Positions 1 through 11,322 of a DNA stretch of 64,000 nucleotides are shown in pieces; within the stretch, counting starts at the first letter, position 1; each line of letters begins with the position of its first letter. The stretch spans positions 882,841,199 to 882,905,198 of the forward strand of contig CM060912.1 of assembly GCA_030737875.1 (NCBI GenBank), read 5' to 3'. The notes below the pieces were generated by a model that worked only from the letters and a program-made list of their open reading frames with translations, was not told the DNA's origin and searched no databases. The stretch is from Allium sativum (lineage: Eukaryota; Streptophyta; Magnoliopsida; Asparagales; Amaryllidaceae). Position numbers and translations under genes: made by a program.

Positions 1-126
1 TTCGATTTTACTTCCGCTATTTTATCTGTTCTGTCTTGTGATATTTCTGTGCATGTTTACCAATAATGCCCCTCTAAAGCTAGTGCATTCCTTTGCGAGT
101 GACCCTAGCGGAGGCGGGGTGTTACA
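1..126 (+). repeat. Element A 5' LTR, terminal 126 bp
   Basis: Matches 6624-6749 and ends in GTGTTACA, immediately followed by a primer-binding site. About three mismatches in 126 bases, by eye, suggest a fairly recent insertion. Confidence 0.93.
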
Positions 127-128
127 TT

Positions 129-140
129 TGGTATCAGAGC
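129..140 (+). other. Primer-binding site of element A
   Basis: TGGTATCAGAGC, two bases after the LTR end. This is the complement of the 3' end of initiator methionine tRNA, the usual minus-strand primer of plant Ty3/gypsy elements. Confidence 0.92.
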
Positions 141-1199
141 AGAAGGTTACCAGACTGGGCAAAAGTTTTTAAAGACCTTCTGAAAACTATTTGAAAATCG
201 TTTATAAAGAAGGATTTTTCAAGAAAATTTTCTTTTAAAAATAAAAGGCTATTCCCCAAAGGCCATTAGCATTATCCTTGTTTCCTTAATTAAATCTCTT
301 TTCCTTTCTTTCCTCCATCTGTAGTCACAGTGGTTTTAACTACGACTAGTCTTTTCTATCTACGAAAGTGCTTTCCATGCGATGGAGGTGGTTTTCAAGA
401 GACCAGTGGCCGCGTTATAAGAAAGGATAGTGAGAAAGAGGATAAAGGATACGAGCTTAAGGATGAGCAACTTGTTGGCATGGCTTAGTCCTCAAAGGAG
501 GGAGAAAGATGAACAATGAAACCCATGACGAGAGAGTACCTTTGGCATGGTAAAACGGGGCGGATAGTTAAGTATTATGGGACAAGGACAAGATCATCGG
601 GAGGGCAGTAGTATGCTCTCATTTCTAGAGTACCTCGGAAGGAGGGTAACGATCTTGTTAAAGGTTTAGCTTTTCTTCTCTATCATCCCGTTAGGACTTC
701 GTTGTTCGTATCATTTAAGTCTGCTTCGATAGTTGAGTCTCTGCACCTTAAGTACTAGCGTAATAGAGAATCCCATTTTTGTCTCAAAGTCCTATTGGAG
801 AATCAGTCCATTTATACATGACTTGTTTGGATTTGGGAATGTCTATGCCAAGTGTTGAGTTTGGAAATAATGCTTATGTTTATAAGCTATGGATGGATTC
901 TAGGGATGAAGTGGTTATCCAGTAGGGGGTGCCACTCTCGATTTTGATAGGAGGGTAGTTAGACCTTTTGACTAGCCTTGGTAATGCCCTCGAAGTACCG
1001 GGTAACCTTTTTGAGGTTCTGTCATGACTAGTTACTTAGAATCCCTTGATGCCTTTATTGGAAATTTGAAGCCCGATCGAGTGGTGTTCGCCGATCAGAC
1101 GGATGGTTTACTTCACTTATGCGTGGGTTATAGAAATCACCCTAGTAAGTGCGCTTGATAACCTGGTTGGCATCTGTTTACTTTCAAGAGAAAGTTCTT

Positions 1200-1290
1200 T
1201 TACGTGGAATACCTTGTGGTACGAGGTCCGAGATTCACTAGTGAATTTTGGAAAGCTTGCATGAGATCATGAGTACGCAGTCATGTTTGC
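1200..1290 (+). pseudogene. Integrase core remnant (gypsy pol)
   Basis: One frame reads RGPRFTSEFWKAC before stops. This matches the retroviral integrase signature around the second catalytic Asp, usually D(R/P)xFTSxFW, in plant gypsy elements. The catalytic Asp itself is lost (RG in place of RD). The match is short but distinctive. It lies about 800 bp before the purine tract, which fits the order of pol. Family membership is established knowledge; that this is the only surviving domain is my reading. Confidence 0.6.
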
Positions 1291-2096
1291 GCCAAGTGTG
1301 CAAGTGGAACGAGAGGCGACAAAGAAATGAGTTCCAGCTCATGTTATGGAAACAGGAAATAGGAAGCTACGAAATCGCGAAGTTAAAAGACGGTCAAGGC
1401 ACAATGGAATTAAGCTCGAGGAAATACGACTCTGATGGTCAAAGACTATATACGCGCATGATATCTCTTTTGGGAGTATATCCTTGATCCCTGTTTTCTG
1501 TAGAGCTTACTTGTAGGCTATCTTTTGTGGACATCCTCTCGGTCCTATTTTCTGTTACAAACCCCGTAAGGAGTTTGTCTTGTTTTTCTTCTCGACCCTG
1601 TTCCAGGGAATCCTAGGTAGAACCCTATGGATGTAAACATGTATTTGAAACATGTTATGATTGATATGGTTGCAAGTGGTTGCAAGTGGTTGCTCGTGGA
1701 TGCGCGAATACACATTAGATACTAGCTCGACTCGGTCACATTTCATATTGCATATGCATGAGTATTTATACTTGTTTATGGATGAAATCGAATGTATTAT
1801 CATGCGGTTGTTGCATATGAATGAATGATTGTGCACGCATATAGTACCTATATGGCTAGGACTATTTGCATACATGTTGGATTCATGGCACTATACATAT
1901 TTTGCATTAGAAAGATTATTCAGGCCTAATCATTAGCATTAGCTAAGGAACATGTACACACACGTTTTGTATATATTCATACAGCATTAGAAATCATCTA
2001 AGGACAATGGTTGCTTGTGGATGATGTTTTGAGTAGATGGATGATGGATGGTAGGATATGTTCTTCCTAACTTGGAGATTTCGGGGACGAAATCCT

Positions 2097-2111
2097 AAAA
2101 GGTGGGGAGAA
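2097..2111 (+). other. Polypurine tract of element A
   Basis: A purine run broken by one T (AAAAGGTGGGGAGAA) directly abuts TGTAAC, the start of the 3' LTR. It is the expected plus-strand primer. Confidence 0.85.
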
Positions 2112-2467
2112 TGTAACAACCCGTATTTTCAATAACCTATTATAACATAAATGGAGGCAGAATTAAACTGTAAAATCTGAATCAAGGGAAACGGGCTATG
2201 CCATTGCGTTCGTCTCGGAAAAATACGCGAAATAGAGTCTGAGTTTTCGAAAATCGGAGTCCGTATGACCAAGATATGGCCTCGCGAAGTTTCACGAAAA
2301 ATTCCCAAATTAAAGTATACTTAATTAAGTGAAATGGGTTACGCAGAGAAATATATATATATATATATTGATATATATATATAATTGAAAATTTAATAAA
2401 TAAATATGCAAAAATGTTCAAAACTGCGAATTGGGAGAGGGGAATAACCGAACCGGCCGATTTTTGA

Positions 2468-2493
2468 GGTCGACCCGAGCCTGCTGGGTCGAC
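2468..2493 (+). promoter_or_regulatory. Paired GTCGAC palindromes upstream of element A promoter
   Basis: GGTCGACCC and CTGGGTCGAC lie 16 bases apart, about 200 bases before the TATA box. The same motif stands at a similar place in LTRs G and H. A role in transcription is inference. Confidence 0.4.
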
Positions 2494-2696
2494 TAGGAGT
2501 TAATCCAGGGTGTTTGGCTATCAACCCGTGGGCCGATTCGCTCAAATGCAGATTTTGCATTTGGATGGTTCTCATGGTTCATCTTTAATCTAGAGGCCCT
2601 AGATGGTTCCTACACTTGACTTCTTCCCCAAGACATACTTTGGTGGCTTGGATTGAATCTAGGTTTAATCCTATGGCCTAAAACACTTGCCTAATC

Positions 2697-2705
2697 TATA
2701 AATAA
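2697..2705 (+). promoter_or_regulatory. TATA box of element A LTR
   Basis: TATAAATAA, 585 bases into the LTR, followed by a C/A-rich leader without G for about 30 bases. This is the best core promoter in the LTR. Transcription would start near 2730. Confidence 0.6.
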
Positions 2706-3673
2706 GCCCCTAACCTACCCCTAAACCCTCATTATTCATTCATGCAACTAAACTATGGCAAAATTGCTACTCTCATGGCCTCCACTCAACTATCCTAGCC
2801 TCCACTTCATTTCTATGAGAGGTTTCATGATCATGAGAGTATTAGAGAGTCCCTATGTTAGTATGAGAGCTTCTCAAGTTGATTTCAAGGCAAAAGCTTT
2901 GATCTTTGTTCATAAAGATGGTATTTTTGTTGATTTGGAGTGTTCATCTTTGGGTTTTTGGGTGATGGCATGCATAGGCTTCATCACAATCTTTGTTTTG
3001 CATTTCGATTTGTGCCTTCATAGCTATGTAAGCCCTTCCCTACTCTTAGATATTAACTATGAAGTTAAATGTTCATGTTGAAAGTTTGGGTTTGATTAAT
3101 TAGAATGATGCATGCTATCATGTTATGCAAGTTTATGAAGTCATTATCTTGATCTTATGAACTAAAAGCCACAACCTTTATGTTGAAATGTTGCATTATG
3201 CAACATGAGAATCTTCATAATCATTATGTCAACTTGCATATGAAGTCATAATCCTTATATGATGATATATGCGAGTTTCTAGCCATCATTCCATGTCTTT
3301 TGTCACCATGATTCGCTTATGTACCAAGTTTGGGTTGATGCATGTTTTTGAGGCTTAAGAATGTAACATGCAAGCTAATGAACACATTTGTGCCTCATTT
3401 GCCACCATGATTAACTTGTGGCTTAATACCCATTTTTGTCATTCCTTTGCCAAGTCTCTTCTTTTAATCCATCACGTTGTTGCGAACGTATATGCTAGTT
3501 TAAAAAGCGTTGGGGTCACATTATGGGGAAACATAATGACATGAATATGACTTGGGTAAATGGGTATAAACATGACAACATGTAACGTTAAATATGACAT
3601 GTGTTTATACTTGAAAACATGACTTGAAGCATAACATGGAAGTTGACATGTAAGTATGCATAAAAACATAAGC

Positions 3674-3741
3674 TTGGGAATTTACCTATTAAGTTAGGTC
3701 TACCCATTGGGAATTTACCTATTAAGTTAGGTCTACCCAAT
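3674..3741 (+). repeat. 33-bp tandem duplication in LTR A
   Basis: Two adjacent, nearly identical copies of a 33-base unit containing GTTAGGTCTACCCA. Confidence 0.85.
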
Positions 3742-3787
3742 TGCTTGAAAACTTGACTATGAACATGACACTAGACTAAACATGAAA

Positions 3788-3995
3788 GTGGCCAACTCGA
3801 GGTTGGGTTGAGTTTGCAACGTAAAACTACCCGGAACCGACCGGCCTAACTAGTAGTTGCAAACAATAGGACCCAATGTGAGAAGTTGGTCATGTTGTGC
3901 TTGAACCCGAGGTTAGACCAAGTTGTGGGGTAAAGCTACCCGGAACCGACCGACTTAACTAGTAACCACAACAAAGTCTAATGTGAGAGGTTGGG
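3788..3995 (+). repeat. Diverged tandem duplication of about 115 bp in LTR A
   Basis: Both copies carry ACCCGGAACCGACCG followed by AACTAGTA and an AATGTGAGA block. The copies differ at many sites, so the duplication is old. Confidence 0.7.
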
Positions 3996-4014
3996 GTGCA
4001 TTAAGTAATTAATG

Positions 4015-4890
4015 CCACATGATAGGGTTAAGTTAATTTGATTAATGACTCTTAACCAAATATGACATGGGTAAATTGGTTAAGTAAATAGGTTAGGCTA
4101 ATGATACTTAACAAAACATGACAAGGTTGGGTAGGTTAAGTGATTTGATTTGCCTAATGACGCTTAACCATTTTTATACGACTAGTGGACGGGGATTAAG
4201 TTAACCAACACTTAATCAATCCAACATGATAATTTGGCAAGGTTAAGTAAGTTTTCTTAATGACACTTAACCATATAAGATGATTAGGGGATGGGGTTAA
4301 GTAATTTGCACCTAACTAATCCGACACGGCAATTAGATGGGGTTAAGTAATCCACACTTAACTAATCTAAACACGGTAATTCGATGGGGTTAAGTTAAAC
4401 ACTTAACCAATTTAAACTCGGTAATTCAATGAGGTTAAGTAACCAATACTTAACCAACTTAACGTGATAATTTAATGGGGTTAAGCAACTTATACTTAAC
4501 CAATTATACATGATGATTTGATGGGGTTAAGTAACTTACACTTAACCAATCTAATACGCGGACCTGATAAGGTTAAGTCACAAGACCTTTTTAGAATATA
4601 CTTAACCATTGTAGTACGATTAGAGGATGGGGTTAAGCCAACCTATACTTAACCAATCCGACTCGATAATTTGATGGGATTAAGATAATCTATGCTTAAT
4701 CGATCTAGCAAGATAATCCGATAGGATTAAGGTAAGCTAGTACTTGACCAATTTGACTTGATACGGTTAAGTCATGAGCCTCTGGGTACACTTAACCAAA
4801 TTGTGGGACCAAGTCTGGAACTTAAATACTTAGCCAATCTTTGACGTGATTCTTGGGCGGGTTAAGTCATGGACTTGAATGATAACACTT
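4015..4890 (+). repeat. Tandem array of about 16 hairpin-forming units in LTR A
   Basis: Diverged units of roughly 50-60 bases. Each holds GGTTAAGT, a short spacer and ACTTAACC, so each unit is itself an inverted repeat. Near 4523-4545 the two 8-base arms are perfect around a 7-base loop. Between units the linker reads like GATAATTTGATGG. Age and copy-number variation in related LTRs are unknown. Confidence 0.85.
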
Positions 4891-5712
4891 AACCCAATAG
4901 ACAAACCCTAGCTAGAAGAACTAGGTAGAAAACCGTGGTTAATCAAGGATAACGGGAAAGGAAGCTAAGTGGTAAACCTTAGTTAAGGGTAACTAAGTAA
5001 TAATTCTTAGCTAAGGACATAGGACTAATTCTCAAAACGATGAGTAACCTGATACGGTAGGTCATCGCTTAGTATACGAGGGGGAGCAAGTTATCTGACT
5101 TGGATAAAAGCTCCAGTGCACTGGGTGCCGAAGTGGAAGCTTCGGGGGACGTGAGGATATTCTTGGGATCCCTCTGTGGGCTGCCAGGTAATTATACTAG
5201 GCCCATGAGAGGTTAAGGTCTGCGTTAGAAGGACCAAGAGTATGCCTTGGTTGCTATGCGAGCAACCTAAAGACTGGGATGGATTAGCGTGGAGTCGACG
5301 ATTCTTGTTTTTGCCCTGGATAGCACATCGCCGACTACCTACCATCTTTAGTTAATCGTGTACGTGCGGAAAGGCAGGGAACCCCCAACAGACCATGTGC
5401 TTGCTATCGAGTCATGGGTGAGGTTGGCCCGTAGGAAAGTGGGCTATAGTGGGGCCGTGGAGTGGTTCTTATACATGATTTTTCTTGGATTGCCTTTCAG
5501 TAGTTGAGGGAGGGGTCACGTGGGACCATAGCCACGGGTACAAAAACAGACCTTGATATCTGCATCGGCAGACGATTTAAAGCTCCCGACCGAGTTCCGT
5601 ATTTCTTGATTTGCCCTGGCACGGAACTCGGATGGCACATTGGGGAACATGTGCATCTAGACATGGAAAACGATTCACGATACATACGTGGGATCAAGGG
5701 CGCGGTTGACGG

Positions 5713-5825
5713 GTGGCGTAATCCCTAGTGGTCCTAGGTGGCCAAAACCCAAACCGAGACACAGAAACGTTCATTAGGTAGCATAATCCCTAGCGGTCCT
5801 AGGTGGCATAAATCCAAAGTGGACG
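5713..5825 (+). repeat. Diverged duplication of about 63 bp in LTR A
   Basis: Two copies of TAATCCCTAG(T/C)GGTCCTAGGTGG. The core CCTAG...CTAGG is also dyad-symmetric. Confidence 0.7.
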
Positions 5826-7622
5826 CGCAATAGTTCATGGTAAGGAAACACAACTAGATCAAGGGTTGCAGTCCAAAACAACTTCAAGGATAAACCGTTT
5901 ACATGGGAAAGCCCGTACAGCCTACGGCAAAGGACTGAACTTTTACATGGAAAGAAACATATGAGTTGAGTAACCTATATATGCGGCATATTAGGTTGAC
6001 ATGGACCATTACACGACTTTTGAGTAAGGGTCATTCACGGATAACACGTAATACAGTTGGGATACTAGTACGGTAGGTGCAGAGCGGATATACAGGATAG
6101 ATGCCATGGGACGTTACACGCGATAGATATCTTGGGATATTATACTTGATAGGAACCTGACAATGTGATACCTTGTTTTATCTTGACATCGTAGTTTATC
6201 ACGACACCCTAGTTTATCTGAGTTCAGTAGTTCAGTAGTTCATCCTGTTATTTTGATTTAATTGACCTATCTTGTATCATGCTTATGTTCATCTCAGTTT
6301 CTCATGTCAGTTAACTTTACTAGTTTTTATACTAATAGTAGATAGGGCTTACTCAGTCTTTTTGACTGACCCGTTTTGTTTCGCCTCTTTTCTTCTGTTT
6401 CCCCCCAGGTTACAGGCAGGAAACACTGCTGTTTAGTTCGGACTTCTTCTGCTTGAAGGTCATCATGGATGGCTTGGACTTTTCCTGGCTATGGCTACTT
6501 TACTGTTTTTATTTGGGGAATAATTTATGAAAAAGTCTTTATGCTTCTTTACTATTGCAAGACAGGTTTTGATGTACTCTGATGTAAAAGGCTTTAGACC
6601 TTATGTATTCATGTTTATGAAAGTTCGATTTTACTTCCGCTATTTTATATGTTCTGTCTTGTGATATTTCTGTGCATGTTTACCAATAATGCCCCTCTAA
6701 AGCTAGTGCATTCCTTTGCGAGTGACCCTAGCGGAGGCATGGTGTTACATGGCATCTTCAGGTAGGAGCATGGTTTGAGTTTCTAGAAGGTCAACGTTGT
6801 TCTTTTTGGGTAATGTTTCTAACAAAAAAAAGAGATTGACAAAATAAAATAAAATGGTGCAGTTGAGTTAAAATACAATGGTGGTGGCACAATAATGATG
6901 GGTAGGAGGCAGCAGCCTTGACATTAAGAAGAAACTAAGGTCTCTGTTCACTAGAATAAAGCAGGGGCATGAGAGGGAAGAACCTCTGTAGCTTGCGTAG
7001 GTGTTAACCTGGGAAAAACAAATGGAAAAAATTGTGTTAGAAGAGCATTCAAAAGTAGTAGGAAGTTTTGAGTTATGCGGAGGGGAAGGAGTAGCAGTAA
7101 AAGGAATGGGGAACGATACAAGGGGCGTGGGCCGTAGGAGGAAAATGTGGGCCTTTGGGCCTTCGAAGGATTGGGTTTAAAAAAAGAAGAAGAAGAGAAT
7201 AACCGCAAATAGTAACGGGTAGGAGTGAAAGGGGGAACCTGACGTAGTGAAAAGAAGAACATCAGTCAATACCCATGTGGTTTGGAAGGGGTAACGTTAT
7301 AGATTATTGCAAGGTGCATAGAAATTCAAGTCTGTTGCATGGTGAAAATCAACACTAGGATGCGGGTTGATCTGATGTGTGCACGGGCCAAAATTGAATG
7401 AGTAGGCCTTTGGAAATAAAAGAAGAAGGGCTATTTAATTAAATATAAAAATTTGTTAATATTATATATCGCTTATACGTACGCAGAATTTAACGAAACA
7501 TGAAGCATCGAAACCGTACTGAAGAGTGCTACATTATGGAACAGATTTTGGCAAAGAAACGAAGCAAATGGAAATTTTCAGTTTGACCGAAACGAACCGT
7601 TCAATCGACGAACAAAATCAAA

Positions 7623-7637
7623 GTGAGTTAAACTCAC
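7623..7637 (+). promoter_or_regulatory. Palindromic splice-donor candidate, B 5' LTR
   Basis: GTGAGTTAAACTCAC: a plant 5' splice-site consensus (GTGAGT) lying in a perfect 7-bp inverted repeat with one central base. The preceding bases are CAAA. It is followed at 7649-7666 by a second inverted repeat, ACTTATAT...ATATAAGT. Confidence 0.5.
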
Positions 7638-8272
7638 TTAGTTATCCCACTTATATTCATATAAGTCGGGTTTGTTATTTTTATGCTATGGTTGCTAGTT
7701 AGTGGTTGATTTGATGGTTGTGTACATGTTCGTTAAATATTCTATATCTGTTATTAAAATTAAACGGTTGTTTAATTTAAATGAAATAACATCGTTATTT
7801 TTAACGATGATTTCCAAACAAGGTAACTTACCTTGCTGGTTACGTTTATAATAATATAAACGTATTTAAATTAAATTGGATGCTTGCATTATTGTTATTA
7901 ATTGACCACTGTTAGTTGAATTGACTATTTTTTGGCATATGATCATTACATGAACTGTTTACCCAGTATGATTGGATTATTGATTTGATTGTTGATCATT
8001 GAATATGAATTCAACGTTTGTTTTTTTATTAATCAATGAGTGATATTGGTTGAGGAATTTGTAGCAGATGGCCAAAATGCAAACTGTTTTATAAAGATTG
8101 ATTCATCGTCAGGTGAATCGATAGAAATGAAGTTATGAAATTTATTTTATAGCTGAATATAGATTTTTAAATATATTATTTTTAAGTGAAATTAATAAAA
8201 AGAAATAAACCAATCATATTTTTATATTATTTATTTAACCGCAAATCCCTATTTTGTATCAAAATTGGCCGT

Positions 8273-8283
8273 GTGCGAAGCAC
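8273..8283 (+). other. GCGAAGC mini-hairpin, B 5' LTR
   Basis: GTGCGAAGCAC. The core GCGAAGC is known to form an unusually stable DNA mini-hairpin. The motif is retained in all four LTRs of the B/E family. Confidence 0.55.
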
Positions 8284-9911
8284 GTGCCTCATCGTAATTG
8301 TTAATGAAGCTTAGATTGTTAAGCAAGTGAGCAAGGATTAAGGCAACGATTTATAAATAAGATTAATTGGTTAAGAAATAATTAAAAAGAGATTATTTTG
8401 AAATATATTATTATTTATTTTAATAATAATCAAAGTAAATGGGATTTTATTTTAATGAAAAGACGAGTTAGAGTTGATCAACGAATTAATCATGTTTTAG
8501 AATTTACTAAGCCAACTGTTTTAATGGAAACTGATTATTAAATTAAATTAGTTTTGTGCTGACTAATCTAATGAAATCATTTAATGAATAATTGTTTAAC
8601 TTCATAAGAATTTAAAAAGGAAATTTAATATTTACTCTAGTTAATGATCAAGTAAATTATAATTTTAATTAATAATAATCTAAGGAGTCATTTTTTAAAT
8701 GAAGTTCATTTAAGTAAGTTAGTAACGAAATAAAATTGAGTTTTAAAGGGAGTTTATGAAGGGATTCATATCTAAACCAAGCTTGGCGAATTAAGTTATA
8801 AGCGAAATTTTAAACGAATAATAAGCTTAAAATATATGTTACTTAATATTTGAATTAAGTAGGGGAAATCGACATGAGAAAGGGTTTGATATTAAACCAG
8901 AATTGTACAAACAAGTTTATAAAAGGAGATGTGACATTAAAGCGTTAATTTCAAATTAACGTTGCTTAATAATGACATTAAGTGAAATGGATGGGACTTG
9001 AAATGAGATTTCCCAGATAAGTGATTGAAAGGTTTAATAAAGGATTCTTGTAATTGAATTTAGTGAAGGATCGAGTAATGGGATTTGTAATAAAACCCAG
9101 ATAATGAAACCAATAGTTTAAAGACGTTAAAGTTAAAAGTTGATGTTATTTAATCATTTACTAAATCAATAAATTTAGTAATAGTAATATATTTAACAAG
9201 GAGATTTCAAAAGTTAAAATGTTTTATAAAACCATATTTTAAATAAAACAGTGAAGAGGTATTTGTTGGTAATGGGATGAATACGGGTTTTTGAATTACA
9301 ATTCATATTTATCTTAAGATAAGAATGTGGTTGATCAAGGTCTGAGAGGTAATCAGAATACCCCAACTTGAACGACTTCAGGATTTTCGAAGGATGATAT
9401 TAATTGTAATGGAGGAAATGTCTTGAGAAATAATAATATAACGTTATATGGAAATGTTGGAATTATATATATATACATATACATATACATATAATGGGAT
9501 TCCAGATTAAAAGGAATTAAAAAGGGGGCTTGAGAAGATAAAGTGATATTTTTATAATAAAAGAAATAAAGGGAGGTTTGCGAAAATATAACGATATTTT
9601 CATAATAAGAAGATGAGATTGGGAATGAGTTTATTCTAAAAAGGGAAGTGATGATTTTTGTGTTAAAGTAATGGAACCAAGAAATATATCTTAATGATTG
9701 TTTACGATGATAAGTTGAATCGATTTTCCAAATGATAGACAATAAATAACAAAGGTTTTTGAATGATAATTAAAGTTAGAATCTTAAGATATTTTAACAA
9801 GTATATAAATGAAATGATTTGAGAATATTAATATATTTAATACTGTTATATTATTTTAAAGGCCAAGTGACGTTGTGTATCAATGGATCTATTTTATTTT
9901 TATGATGGTTT

Positions 9912-9943
9912 ATTTTGATAGTTAAATAACTGACTATCAAAAT
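9912..9943 (+). other. 11-bp inverted repeat, B 5' LTR
   Basis: ATTTTGATAGT and ACTATCAAAAT around a 10-base loop, perfect. The same structure is perfect in the other three LTRs of the family. Confidence 0.75.
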
Positions 9944-11096
9944 CATAGCCAATGCGCTATTGGTACGGAAAGATCGGGATCGAATTTATATTCGAAAACC
10001 ATTCCGACCAATAAATACGAATATGTCGAAGATATTGATCGAGATGGAGCAATTGAAGAACGTAGATCTTCATAAAACGGAAGAGTTACTTACAATCTCT
10101 GGCTGATCCCTAGAGATATTCCGTGACTCTGTCGTGGTTGAAATCTACGGGTTGCAAGGACTACTCGCTACTGATATATGGGGTGATTCCTAGGATGTGG
10201 TAGGAGGGTGCCTTCGGTTCATCCTGTTCGTGGATGACTTGTGTGGACAATGTGAACGGTGGTCAGATGTTCCAAAAGTCGATTATAACCTCAAGCCCCA
10301 TCAACCAGGAAATGACAAAAATCGGGCAGGCAGCATGGCTATGTGGGTCGCACCCATTAGGGTGTATAATCACCTATCTAGAGAAATTCCTTTTGCCTCT
10401 TTAATCTATCGATGCTGTTCTTTTCGAGAAATGGTAGGTAGCTCCCAACCGTTGGTGATATACATTCGATACACTCATGCGAAATAATGGTCGGTCATGT
10501 GTGGGTCGGGTTGCAAGACGTTCTTGTTGAACCCAGTGTATTCGCCTCTAGAGATACACTATCGGCAGGTGGTTCCATACCTTGTCATAGTCGAAATCCA
10601 ATCTCCAATAAGCCCCTGTGGTTTTGTTTGTATACTATATATGTGGAGCGTGAGATGCAAGCGTTCTGCTAGATTCTATTTATTTGTATTTAGACACTAT
10701 CATAATATCAGAATAATATATTGATTTCAAAACCATTTTGGGTTATCGTAAGGTAAAAGCCGTCCTTATTTATGTGTGGATTTGGTCTTACGATTATCCT
10801 TTTGTTTCGAAAAGGTTTTAACTTTAAAATCAAGTTGGATGATATTATAAACTTAGCGATTTTTTCTCACTTTGGTTCACCAGACTGACCCGGTGTTTGT
10901 AAATGCTTGGGTTAGACCGGTTTGTACAGGTTCAGGTTATCGGATGCTGTGAAGTCTAAGGCGAGTTGAAGATGTTTAGACATATGATATTATCTAGTAT
11001 TATTCCGCTGTGTGATGTATATGAGGACAAATTATTATAACTGTCCCATTGTATTGATGTACTTTGATGGTTGTAAGTTTTCATTTCAAAGCTCTC

Positions 11097-11102
11097 AATA
11101 AA
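11097..11102 (+). terminator. Poly(A) signal, B 5' LTR
   Basis: AATAAA about 210 bases before the LTR end, at the same place in every B/E copy. It is expected to define the R/U5 border. Confidence 0.55.
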
Positions 11103-11310
11103 AGGTATTTCTATATTATATTTTGTTCCGCTGCGATGTGAGACTCTGTGTTTGTGTTGGTTCTTCTTTTATTCTATTGTAAATATTTCTTTCTTTCTTT
11201 TCTTATCCTATAAATTCTTTCTAATAACGTTCCGGTGTTTTCGACGCTTGAATGTTCGACATGGTGTTTTTATGTCGATTTTCGGGGTCGAAAATCCATG
11301 CTCGTTACAG

Positions 11311-11322
11311 TGGTATCAGAGC
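11311..11322 (+). other. Primer-binding site of element B
   Basis: TGGTATCAGAGC, one base after the LTR end; initiator-Met tRNA type. Confidence 0.93.

Larger units (their letters stand above)
127..2111 (+). other. Element A interior, degenerate and non-coding
   Basis: About 2 kb between the primer-binding site and the 3' LTR. A full gypsy gag-pol needs about 4.5 kb, so most of it is deleted. The only recognisable protein trace is an integrase-like stretch near 1200-1270. The end carries a TTTCGGGGACGAAA-like block, the usual last part of pol in this group. The segment 1620-2060 is AT-rich and unrecognised, with a short direct repeat of GGTTGCAAGT near 1668-1690. Confidence 0.75.
1..6749 (+). 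mobile_element. Element A: LARD-like Ty3/gypsy LTR retrotransposon, 5' part outside window
   Basis: The first 126 bases are repeated at 6624-6749 with about three differences, so the window opens inside the 5' LTR. The order LTR end, primer-binding site, degenerate interior, purine tract, full 3' LTR is complete from there. The 3' LTR is 4.64 kb and the interior only 1.99 kb, which resembles the large non-autonomous derivatives (LARDs) known in plants. No reading frame survives; a short integrase-like stretch shows descent from Ty3/gypsy. It is inserted in the 5' LTR of element B: the base after its end (6750) continues exactly where the other B LTR reads at 14048. The five bases after it, TGGCA (TGGCG in the other B LTR), are the likely target duplication, but the left copy is outside the window. 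Confidence 0.9.
2112..6749 (+). repeat. Element A 3' LTR, 4.64 kb
   Basis: Begins TGTAACAACCC and ends GGTGTTACA. It contains, in order: a pair of GTCGAC palindromes, a TATA box, a GC-poor leader, two kinds of direct repeats, a long tandem array with internal dyad symmetry, a G-rich middle section, and an A/T-rich end. At 4.6 kb it is at the large end for plant LTRs. It is related to LTRs G and H at the right of the window: the terminal 40 bases resemble H, and the first 300 bases have the layout of G. Confidence 0.9.
6750..11309 (+). repeat. Element B 5' LTR, right part
   Basis: Continuous with 14048-16514 and 35989-38081 of the other LTR. It ends CTCGTTACA, one base before the primer-binding site. 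It contains a palindromic splice-donor site (7623), a GCGAAGC mini-hairpin (8275), an 11-bp inverted repeat (9912) and a poly(A) signal (11097). The stretch 6950-7260 is purine-rich on this strand; the open frames on the other strand there are products of that composition. Confidence 0.9.

Noticed and set aside
129..140. tRNA-like match near LTR ends
   Set aside because: Only a 12-base primer-binding site complementary to a tRNA 3' end; no tRNA cloverleaf is present at any of the five sites.
2755..3081. 108-codon frame after the TATA box of LTR A
   Set aside because: A short frame precedes it in the leader, it has no domain, and no second full copy is in the window to test conservation.
4015..4890. 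Possible CRISPR-like array in LTR A
   Set aside because: Units are diverged, spacers are not unique inserts of constant length, and the context is a plant LTR.
10197..10487. Open frame starting MVGGCLRFILF, present in all four B/E LTRs (also 36968, 44210, 51794)
   Set aside because: The DNA is conserved but the frame shifts between B and E after about 32 codons, so the conservation is not at protein level. It is part of the LTR.
10497..10724. Open frame with LLNPVYSPLEIHYRQVV, repeated in the other LTRs
   Set aside because: Different starts and lengths in each copy, no domain, inside LTR; read as a by-product of repeat conservation.
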